Source of the DNA: CAUZJO01 sp963580245
GTDB lineage: Bacteria; Sumerlaeota; Sumerlaeia; MVZB01
Direction of reading: 5' to 3'
NCBI GenBank assembly: GCA_963580245.1
Contig: CAUZJO010000027.1
Coordinates: forward strand, 1-36,758
DNA length: 36,758 nucleotides
This document shows positions 30,016-36,758 of this stretch, one piece after another. Position numbers and translations under genes: made by a program. How positions within the stretch are numbered: the first letter of the stretch is position 1; each line of letters starts with the position of its first letter. The notes beneath the pieces were generated by a model. That model ran no database searches, was not told the DNA's origin, and saw only the letters and a list, made by a program, of their open reading frames with translations.

Positions 30016-33000
30016 GATTCGGACACTTTCTCCTTCGGCGTTGTGGTGAGAGCCTTGGCCAGCCGCTCGCACTCCTTGAGATCCAGTTTGCCCGAACCCA
30101 ACATTGGCAACGCATCGATCCGAAAATAGGCGTCGCGTCGCGGGATAAACAGGTTAGGCAGGTCGGCCGCCGCCAGCTTTTCGCCAAGTCCGTCAATCTG
30201 GGTGTCGTCCAAGGTGTGAAGGACCACCAGCCGCTCGCCCTTGGTCTGGTCGGTCGTGGCGGTCACGACAAGCCGCTTCTCATCCCTGATCCCGAGCACC
30301 TCGTGCATCTTGTCCTCGACGGTCCCGTGGGGGACCATCTCGCCGCCGATCTTGCTGAAGCGCGAGAGCCGCCCGGTGATCGTGATAAAACCGTCTTCGC
30401 CGATGGCGCCGATGTCGCCGGTGTTGTACCAGCCGTCGCGCAGCGCCTCGGCCGTTTTCTCGGGCTGGTCCAGGTAGCCCTGCATGACGTTGGCCCCGCG
30501 CACCCACAACAGGCCCGATTCCCCAGGCCCCAGCCGTTCACCGGTTTCCGGGTGCGAGACCCGCACCGCGACACCCGGCAGCGGCTTGCCGATCGACCCG
30601 CGTTTGTGCCCGGTCTGATGGAATCCGGGAGAGCGATAATCGTCCGTGTTTGCCGTCACGACCGGGGCGCACTCGGTGGCGCCGTAGCCCTGGAGCGGCT
30701 CGATGCCGAACTTCTTCAGGAACGCCTGGCGCACGGCGTCGGGCAATCGCTCCGCCCCCGTCATGACCAGGTTCAGTCCCCCGAACTGCCCCGGGTCCAT
30801 GCGCCGCTGATAGAACTGCATGAAAGTCGGCGTGGTGACCATCAAGGTGACCTTGTGCTCTTCGCAAAGCTGACCGATCGCGCGGGTATCGAGCGGATTG
30901 ACGTGGAAGACCGACCCGAACGGCGCACAGATCGGCGCCCACAGCGAGACCGTGTATCCGAACGAATGGAAAAACGGCAGCACGCCGAGCAGCCGGTCGC
31001 TGGGCCAGAAGCCGATGGCCTGCAGGAAACTGTCGATGTTGGCCGTGATGTTGAAGTGCGAGAGCATCACCCCTTTGGGCAAGCCGGTCGAGCCGCTCGA
31101 GAAGATGATGGTGGCCAGGTCGTCGGGCCCGGCGTGGCGCAGCGCCCCGCAATAGTGCTCGATGGCCCGCGCCGGCAGCAGGCGCGCCGCCAGGACCGCC
31201 CCCGCGACCTCCAGCGCCCCCGGTTTCGGCGTCCGCAGGTCCTCGATGTAGACGGCCTCGGCCGGCGATTCCAGCTTCACCATCTCCAGGAACTTGCGCG
31301 AGGTGACGACCGTGCGCAGGCCCGTGCGCGCGGCGCAGCCGTCGAGCACTTCCTGGCCGATCGAGTAGTTCAGGTTGACGACCGTCCGGCCCGTCAGCGC
31401 GGCGGCGTAGTTGACCAGCGCGGCCCCCACCGTCGGCGGCAGCATCACGCCCACCCGCTCCTGGTCCGCCCAGGCCTTGCGCAGCCGCCGCGCCAAGATG
31501 ATCGAGCCCCACAACGCCCGGCCCATGTTGATGGGAGGCGTCAGCGAGTCGGTCATCGCGAACTGGCGCCAGTGGCGTCGGCAGTTGTGGATCATGCGCC
31601 GATGGATGAGCGGCAGGTCGCCCTTGGCGGCGATGGCCGTCTCCGCGCTCAGTTCCTGGATCGCCTGGCGCAGGTCGAACGCGCTCACGCCCGGCTCCCG
31701 CGGCGGCCCGAACGCGATCCGCAGCGGATACGGAATCTGCCGGGGCCGCTTCCAGAAGAACTTGCCCGCCTGAAAGCTGAAAATGCTGCCCCACACCCCA
31801 TCCAGGTAAACCGGCACGACCGGCGCCGGGTTGTCCTTCAGGATGCGCTCGTAACCCCGCCGAAACGGGAGCAGCATGCCCGTGCGAGTGATCTGGCCCT
31901 CGGCGAAGATGCAGACCACGTCGCCGTCGCGCAGCGCCTCGCCCGCCGTGCGCAGCGAGTTGATCAGTTCGCGCGGTCCCTGGCGCGAGCTGATCGGGAT
32001 GCTGCGCGTGGACCGCAGGAAGAAACCCATCAGCCGCTGTTCAAAAAAACCCTCAAAAGCCACGAACCGGATTGGGCGCGGCGAGACGGCCATGAGCAGG
32101 ATCGCATCGATGAACGAGACGTGATTGCTCACCAGCAGTGCCGGTCCCTTGCTCGGGACGTTTTCCAGGCCGAGCACCCGAATGCGGTAAAAGGTCCTCG
32201 CGAAAGCAAAGCCGATAAACCGGACGAGGGCCTCCGGCGTCAGGATCAGCACCACGATCGTGCCGATCAGCGTCACCAGCGACACGAAGAGGTAAATCCC
32301 ATTGGGAGTGACCTCGATGGCGTTCAGGCCCTTATAAATGGCCACGCTCAGGAGCATGGCGACGTTGGTCGCGTAGTTGGTCGCCGCGATGATCCCGCCG
32401 CGGTCGCGCGGGTCGGCCCGCTGCTGCAGGATGGCGTTGAGCGGGACCGAAAACAACCCGGCGCCGACCCCGAGCAGGAACAGCGCCCCGATCATCAGGA
32501 GCCGGTTCTCGGGGCCGCCGAACGCCAGCGGAAAAGCGAACAACGCCATGACCAGGCTCCCCAGCGGCACTAGACCCGGCTCTATGCGCTGGCGCGAGAT
32601 CCACCCCGTCAGCGCCGAACCCGCGCCAATCCCCGCCGCCAGCACCCAGTAGAGCCGGTTGGCGCCGACGTCGCTCATCCCCAGCGAGGCCTTGCCCCAG
32701 ACGTTGGCGTGCGTGAGCAGCAGCAGCCCCAAGCCCCAGAAAAAGGCCAATCCCAGCACCGTGCGCGCCAGGGCCCGGTCTCGGGCGATGATCGAGAAAT
32801 AGCGTTTGAGTTCGGGGAAGAAGTAAAGCGGCACGTCGCGCCGGGGCTGAGCGCGCGGGGTCACCGGGATGCCCCACCCGGCGGCCAGACCCGCCACGGC
32901 CAAGGCCACCAGGACGATCATGAGAATGTAGAGCCGATCGGGCCGGCCGGCCGTGGAGTCGGGCCGCAGCAGGTCGAACACCTCGTTGGTCAGGGCCATC

Positions 33001-33515
33001 CCCAGGATGATGGCCAGATACGTCGTCATCGCCACCACGCCGTTGGCCCAGGCCAGGCGCTGCTCGGGCACCAGCTCGGGGATGATGCCGTACTTATTGG
33101 GGCTGAAAAACGCGCTCTGCACGTACATCAGAAACAGGACGCCGATCAGCCCTAGCAGCATCCCTTGGCTGGGTCCGCCCGCCCCCGCCGAGCCGGCCAC
33201 GACGACCAGCCCGATCGTCATGATCCCTATCTCGGACACCTTGACCAACAGCGTCAGGTTGCGTTTGCTGAACTTATCCGCCAAAAAGCCCGCCCAGCAG
33301 GAAAAGATCAGGTACGCGACGGGGAAAAGGGCCGCGATGCGCGCATTGTAGGCGGCGTGCTGGTCCGACTCCCCGCCATACATCATGATCACGTAGGACA
33401 TCAGGATGATTTTGAAGGCGTTGTCGCTGAACGCGCCCTGAAACTGCAGGGCGACCAGGCGCCAGAATCCTCGCTCTGGGCTGGGGACGGAGGCCGGGGT
33501 GGTGGGATCGGGCAT
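30012..33515 (-). CDS. MFS transporter-PlsC acyltransferase-acyl-ACP synthetase fusion (LplT-Aas type)
   Basis: A 1167-residue protein with three domains in the order of the E. coli lplT-aas pair. Residues about 15-415 form a 12-helix MFS transporter (ALQFQGAFSDNAFKIILMSY, FFSPNKYGIIPELVPEQRL). A PlsC-type acyltransferase follows, with NHVSFID (His465-Asp470, HX4D) and FAEGQITRTG. The last part is an AMP-binding acyl-CoA/ACP synthetase with SSGSTGLPKG at 806-815, QGYGATECAPV, YNTGDIG and GSGKLDLKE near the end. It is expected to bring lysophospholipid inward, load acyl groups and re-acylate. The start at 33515 (MPDPTTP) follows AAGGA; upstream codons to 33620 are Pro/Arg-rich and unconserved. 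Confidence 0.93.
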   Translation of the reverse strand: MPDPTTPASVPSPERGFWRLVALQFQGAFSDNAFKIILMSYVIMMYGGESDQHAAYNARIAALFPVAYLIFSCWAGFLADKFSKRNLTLLVKVSEIGIMTIGLVVVAGSAGAGGPSQGMLLGLIGVLFLMYVQSAFFSPNKYGIIPELVPEQRLAWANGVVAMTTYLAIILGMALTNEVFDLLRPDSTAGRPDRLYILMIVLVALAVAGLAAGWGIPVTPRAQPRRDVPLYFFPELKRYFSIIARDRALARTVLGLAFFWGLGLLLLTHANVWGKASLGMSDVGANRLYWVLAAGIGAGSALTGWISRQRIEPGLVPLGSLVMALFAFPLAFGGPENRLLMIGALFLLGVGAGLFSVPLNAILQQRADPRDRGGIIAATNYATNVAMLLSVAIYKGLNAIEVTPNGIYLFVSLVTLIGTIVVLILTPEALVRFIGFAFARTFYRIRVLGLENVPSKGPALLVSNHVSFIDAILLMAVSPRPIRFVAFEGFFEQRLMGFFLRSTRSIPISSRQGPRELINSLRTAGEALRDGDVVCIFAEGQITRTGMLLPFRRGYERILKDNPAPVVPVYLDGVWGSIFSFQAGKFFWKRPRQIPYPLRIAFGPPREPGVSAFDLRQAIQELSAETAIAAKGDLPLIHRRMIHNCRRHWRQFAMTDSLTPPINMGRALWGSIILARRLRKAWADQERVGVMLPPTVGAALVNYAAALTGRTVVNLNYSIGQEVLDGCAARTGLRTVVTSRKFLEMVKLESPAEAVYIEDLRTPKPGALEVAGAVLAARLLPARAIEHYCGALRHAGPDDLATIIFSSGSTGLPKGVMLSHFNITANIDSFLQAIGFWPSDRLLGVLPFFHSFGYTVSLWAPICAPFGSVFHVNPLDTRAIGQLCEEHKVTLMVTTPTFMQFYQRRMDPGQFGGLNLVMTGAERLPDAVRQAFLKKFGIEPLQGYGATECAPVVTANTDDYRSPGFHQTGHKRGSIGKPLPGVAVRVSHPETGERLGPGESGLLWVRGANVMQGYLDQPEKTAEALRDGWYNTGDIGAIGEDGFITITGRLSRFSKIGGEMVPHGTVEDKMHEVLGIRDEKRLVVTATTDQTKGERLVVLHTLDDTQIDGLGEKLAAADLPNLFIPRRDAYFRIDALPMLGSGKLDLKECERLAKALTTTPKEKVSES

Positions 33516-34255
33516 TCGACGGTGTCCTTGAGGTCCGCGAGGGCGAGGCCGCACCATTTTGGGCGGCCTGGGGGTCTCAGGCAAGCGATTTCGCGGTTCG
33601 GGCCGCCCGGCGAGCGCCAACGCCGGGACAACTCACAGCCTATTCGATTGATACCATTAGACTTACAAACCGGCAAAGGACGGCTCGGCGACGCCCGCCA
33701 GAGGCAGGCGGACCAAGCTGAAGGCCGCTCAATGGGATGTGAATCACTGAATTCACTTGAGATCCGTGCCTCTATAGTAACTGGGTGGCCGCCGCTTCGG
33801 GTTAGATGGTGTGTATTTTCCCGACTCACGCCCAACGGAAAAAGGTGGGTGGGGGCTTTATTTTGTTTGACAGTCCCCAAGAATTGACCCACAATTTCGG
33901 CCATAAAACTGTACGAGTGACAGGACTATCCTCACGCGTGGAGGTTTAAGATTCGAGGTTTGGCGAGCGAGGGATTTCCCCACTGATGGGTCATATCACG
34001 CGTTCGCCAGCCCAAAGGTTTATTTGTTTTCCGAATCAAAAATTGGAATTATGGTAAGTCTGCTTCACGCCGTTACAGATCGGGTGAGGCGGAGTTAGTT
34101 TTCCAAAAGGATTCAATAGGAAGGAGGGTTGCATCGGGACGCCGAGGAGTGGTGTCCCCCCCAAACGTTGCGTTTCGAGCAACGTTTTCCAAGAACGGCT
34201 GTTTGAAGGGCTTTTCAGTCCATCATCTTTAACGCTTTGAGAGGGAAGAACATTC
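33516..34255 (+). other. Long intergenic region upstream of secreted-protein gene
   Basis: No gene is convincing; minus-strand frames here are Arg/Pro/Ser-rich. A TTGACA at 33867-33872 has CACAAT 17 bases later, a weak promoter candidate pointing to the secreted gene. TCCTC-ACGCG-T-GGAGG near 33930-33945 is a small palindrome. GGAAGGAGGG near 34120 is purine-rich but no frame of note follows it. A leader hairpin at 34163-34187 is listed separately. Confidence 0.4.
34163..34187 (+). promoter_or_regulatory. Leader hairpin upstream of secreted-protein gene
   Basis: AAACGTTGC (34163-34171) and GCAACGTTT (34179-34187) form a perfect 9-bp stem with a GTTTCGA loop, 69 bases before the start codon. 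Only a short T run follows, so it may be a weak terminator of an upstream transcript or a structured 5' leader. Confidence 0.4.
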
Positions 34256-35095
34256 ATGAAGCATCGGACTTACCTTAAGATGTTTGCGGCACTGGCCTTG
34301 TTGGCCGGGTGCCTGACGACGGCGCATGCGGCCCATTCGGGTGGCAGTGAGTTGTTCTGGGAAGACTTCGGCTCAGGCCCCGTGGATTCGGGCGTGTGGA
34401 GGAGCTGGGGCCATGATCCACCCAATTTCCATTCCGAAGCCATTGACTTTGGCGGCGGCGACTATGCCCTGCTCCAGGGCAATAGCGCATTGAATTGGAG
34501 CGTGGGCGCCGAGACGGTCATGAGCTTCAGCCGGGCCAACAACCTGAGTTGTACCTTCACGTTCTGGGGATTGGACGATTCCGCTGCTCTGGGCCTTGAT
34601 TTCGTCCACCAGTACCCCGGCGCGTCGGGCATCCACGGGCCCTTGCATAGCAGCGACAACTCCGCAGCTATCTACGCCGACATCGAGTGCGGCCTCGACT
34701 TTTGGTGGAACGGAACCGGGCATTCCGAAGGCAACTCGGTTCAAACAGGCCCGGCGCTGAGCCCGGCGTTCTTCGCGGCTTCGAACCGCGGGGACGATGG
34801 CGATATGACCACCAAGGCCGGCGGCATGACGATCGAGGTCGCGCTTGGTGACGTTATGGGTTGCATGATGCGCTGGACGAAAAACGGCGGCATATCGTGG
34901 ACCGAGGAATGGGACACCCGCGGAGATGCGACGTGGCGTAATAAAGCCGACGACGCGGACTTGGCCACCGGCAGTTCCGCGCAGGTATACGTCGGTTTTG
35001 GGCCGGCGCAAGGCGGTGTTGTGTTCGACGACATCTACGTCCAGGACGACCTTAACCGGATTCCGGTTGAGCTCTCCGAGTTCACGCTCGAATAG
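34256..35095 (+). CDS. Secreted single-domain protein, paralogue of the next gene
   Basis: A 279-residue exported protein, family not recognised. The signal (about residues 1-25) ends AHA-AHS; the LLAGC in it could also act as a lipobox, so lipidation is possible. The mature part starts ELFWEDFGSG, then GGGDYALLQGNSALNW, TFTFWGLDDSAALGLDF, HQYPGASGIHGPLHS, CGLDFWWNGTG and VYVGFGPAQGGVVFDDIY. The same order of motifs recurs twice in the next gene, so this is one copy of a domain of about 240 residues, probably a beta sandwich. The protein ends IPVELSEFTLE at the stop. GAGGGAAG lies about nine bases before the ATG. Confidence 0.75.
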   Translation: MKHRTYLKMFAALALLAGCLTTAHAAHSGGSELFWEDFGSGPVDSGVWRSWGHDPPNFHSEAIDFGGGDYALLQGNSALNWSVGAETVMSFSRANNLSCTFTFWGLDDSAALGLDFVHQYPGASGIHGPLHSSDNSAAIYADIECGLDFWWNGTGHSEGNSVQTGPALSPAFFAASNRGDDGDMTTKAGGMTIEVALGDVMGCMMRWTKNGGISWTEEWDTRGDATWRNKADDADLATGSSAQVYVGFGPAQGGVVFDDIYVQDDLNRIPVELSEFTLE

Positions 35096-35135
35096 AGTTC
35101 CTCGGTATCGCACTGCGATTCCGAAGTGCAAGATT

Positions 35136-35174
35136 GCGGGGAGGTTTGCTCGTTTGACGAGTGGGCCTCCCCGC
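35136..35174 (+). terminator. Terminator-like hairpin after secreted-protein gene
   Basis: GCGGGGAGG (35136-35144) pairs perfectly with CCTCCCCGC (35166-35174), and an inner CTCG/CGAG stem closes a TTTGA loop. A pyrimidine-rich TCCTCCTCTCC follows instead of a clean T run. It starts 40 bases after the stop codon. Confidence 0.5.
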
Positions 35175-35314
35175 TCCTCCTCTCCCCTGAATCCCCCCTG
35201 ATCGGACATCGGTGCGCGAAAGGAGTGTTGTTTGGCTTGCCGTGTTATATGCTTGGCGTTAGGACGATTTAAAATCAACCATTCAGACCCTATATCGATG
35301 CTGGAGGGAAAATA

Positions 35315-36758
35315 ATGAATGTGACGAAAAGACTATTCTCCGTTGTGACCGCGATTTTCATGCTGGCCGCCGCCGCTCCGAGTTGGGCGCAAGTCTTAAG
35401 CGAGAACTGGAACGACGGTGACATCGGTTCGGATTGGCAGGTTCAGGGTCACACCCCTTTCGGCGATCCGGCACTGGATGCCCGGGCCGAGTTGGTGGAG
35501 GTCTCGACCGGGGACTTTGCCCTGTTCCTCGCCAACGGGCCCAGCGACTGGCAGGTCAAGGCTCTGAGTGCGCAGTCCTTCCCCAGAGGTGACAACACGC
35601 GAGTGACGTTTTCATTCTGGGGCGATGATCAAACCCTGTTCGGCGCCGGCGGCCAAGTTTTCCCCGGCGCGGCGGCCATCTCGGGTCCCTGGCAGACTAC
35701 GGGCGACATTGCCGGCGGTGGCAGCTTCAGCGAAACCATCGACGCGGGCGTCGACTTTTGGTGGAACGCGCTGGCGTGGGAGGAGAGCGGCGGGGCCACC
35801 GGCCACGGCTGGGACCCGGACAGCAAAAACCCAACGCTTAGCGATTTATTCATGGCCTCGTATGGTAACGCCCGCTCCAAGGAAACGCGCATGATCATCC
35901 GGGTCTGGCTCGGGAATGAAAAAGGCGCGGCGATGGATTTTTCGTTTGATCAGGGCGAGACCTTCACCGCGGCCGCAACCGCGCTGGACGGCACCGTCAT
36001 CGACACGCGCGGGATGGACGAGCACAATCTTACCCCCAACGGGGCCGTCCCCACGGGGACCACCAGCCCCTTGTGGGTCGGCTGGTCGCCCTTAACCTCG
36101 GGTATCTTTATCGACGACATCAAGATCGAAACCGATTCCAACAATGACGGCCAGGATCCGCCGTTCGGCGGCGACGGCGGGGCTGGCGGCGCCGGCCTGC
36201 CGTGGACCGAAAGTTGGGATTCGCTGGATCTCGACACCACCAAATGGACGACCGCGGGACACAACCCGCCGATGTTCCACATGGCGCCGATCGATCCGGG
36301 CGACGGCGATCTCGCCTTCCTGATGGGGAACATGGCCCTGGACTGGTCGACGAAACTGCGCAGCAAAGACAGTTGGCCGCGCGGCGAAAACCTGCGCTGC
36401 ACGTTCGACTTGTTCGGCCTGGACGACAGTGCCCGGCTTGGCATGGACTTCGCCCATCAGTACCCCGGAGCCTCGGGCTTCCACGGTCCGTTCCACAGCA
36501 CCCCCATTATCGGCGAGAACATCTACGCCACGATTGACGCCGGCATGGACTTCTGGTGGAACATAATAGGCTTCGAGGAGGGGGGACAGGCCACGGGCCT
36601 CCAAACCGCGAACTTCAGCATCGACGATGCATTCCATGCCGCCATGCATCCCGCGGGTCGTGATCCGGAGGAAGCGGTGGGTCGCGATACCGGCATCAAG
36701 ATGCGCTTCTGGGCCGGCGACGTTTCAGGGTTCTTTATGGAATGGTCGCTCGACGGAG
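35315..36758 (+). CDS. Secreted tandem-domain protein, C-terminus beyond window
   Basis: At least 481 residues; the frame is open to the last base. GGAGGG six bases before the ATG fixes the start. A Sec signal (MNVTKRLFSVVTAIFMLAAA) ends PSWA-QVL. Domain 1 (about 27-272) has SENWNDGDIGSDW, GDFALFLANGPSDW, TFSFWGDD, VFPGAAAISGPW, AGVDFWWN and IFIDDIKIETD. A Gly-rich linker (about 275-292, PPFGGDGGAGGAG) leads into domain 2 (from about 294) with PWTESWD, GDLAFLMGNMALDW, LFGLDDSARLGMDF, HQYPGASGFHGPFHS and AGMDFWWN. Domain 2 is closer to the protein at 34256 than to domain 1, so duplication between the genes is likely. Function unknown; perhaps cell-surface or polysaccharide binding. Confidence 0.8.
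   Translation, partial: MNVTKRLFSVVTAIFMLAAAAPSWAQVLSENWNDGDIGSDWQVQGHTPFGDPALDARAELVEVSTGDFALFLANGPSDWQVKALSAQSFPRGDNTRVTFSFWGDDQTLFGAGGQVFPGAAAISGPWQTTGDIAGGGSFSETIDAGVDFWWNALAWEESGGATGHGWDPDSKNPTLSDLFMASYGNARSKETRMIIRVWLGNEKGAAMDFSFDQGETFTAAATALDGTVIDTRGMDEHNLTPNGAVPTGTTSPLWVGWSPLTSGIFIDDIKIETDSNNDGQDPPFGGDGGAGGAGLPWTESWDSLDLDTTKWTTAGHNPPMFHMAPIDPGDGDLAFLMGNMALDWSTKLRSKDSWPRGENLRCTFDLFGLDDSARLGMDFAHQYPGASGFHGPFHSTPIIGENIYATIDAGMDFWWNIIGFEEGGQATGLQTANFSIDDAFHAAMHPAGRDPEEAVGRDTGIKMRFWAGDVSGFFMEWSLDG

Noticed and set aside
30216..32573. A 785-codon plus-strand frame
   Set aside because: It is antisense to the MFS-PlsC-synthetase gene, very rich in Arg, Asp and His, and matches no family; it is a high-GC shadow.
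33401..33904. A 167-codon minus-strand frame upstream of the MFS fusion
   Set aside because: Its composition is Arg/Pro/Ser-rich, it overlaps the fusion in another frame, and no family features are visible.
34373..35278. A 301-codon minus-strand frame
   Set aside because: It overlaps the secreted gene, which has a signal peptide and motifs shared with its neighbour.

Overview
The window is a high-GC bacterial chromosome segment centred on a complete, linked rRNA operon (16S, tRNA-Ile, tRNA-Ala, 23S, 5S) followed by about 29 kb of mostly housekeeping and secreted-protein genes. No phage, insertion sequence with a transposase, or CRISPR array is visible. The 16S is unusual: the classic bacterial EUB338 site carries a G where A is expected, and the following stretch reads GTCTAGAGGCTTCGGCAATG. 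With the FLEAQTRSKVSRVKADMRS-type pseudopilin and the GHL10, RraA and PhyH-type genes, this suggests an uncultured PVC-adjacent lineage such as Sumerlaeota or Hydrogenedentota. That placement is inference from memory of such sequences, not a tree. Shine-Dalgarno (SD) sequences are often clear and match the intact CCTCCTT tail of the 16S.

Layout. 1-1000, minus strand: the start of valS and a short MlaD-like membrane protein. 1187-6984: the rRNA operon with UP-like A tracts, a TTGACA promoter, boxA-like leaders, long processing stems around 16S and 23S, a very long hairpin before 23S and a terminator. 7233-11323, plus: a secreted GHL10 glycoside-hydrolase-like protein and the RecD2 helicase. 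11375-11976, minus: a HigBA toxin-antitoxin pair. 12067-14655, plus: a translationally coupled DUF2071/DUF3592 pair and an AspC/TyrB-type aminotransferase. 14681-19355, minus: a PpiD-like membrane foldase, TyrS, a decayed phytanoyl-CoA dioxygenase remnant and a secreted protein of unknown function. 19617-24135, plus: a PurS-PurL fusion, a Cys-rich exported protein whose frame is broken, and a pseudopilin with a Met-rich tail. 24170-33515, minus: a membrane zinc-ribbon protein, an RraA-family protein, a GH2 hydrolase, a hairpin-rich repeat, a YjbQ protein and a giant MFS/PlsC/acyl-ACP-synthetase fusion. 34256-36758, plus: two neighbouring secreted proteins built from a shared domain of about 250 residues; the second is cut by the window edge.

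The most novel-looking material is this secreted family. One gene has a single copy of the domain and the next has at least two. The complete single-domain protein and the unrelated-looking secreted protein at 18468-19355 both end exactly at the stop codon in a PxxLSEFxL(D/E) tail. Other points worth attention are the duplicated PurS fused to PurL, the frameshifted Cys-rich gene beside a Met-rich pseudopilin, the 25-bp hairpin in the rRNA spacer, and the inverted-repeat element near 29.3 kb. I do not see a clear defence or mobile system beyond HigBA.
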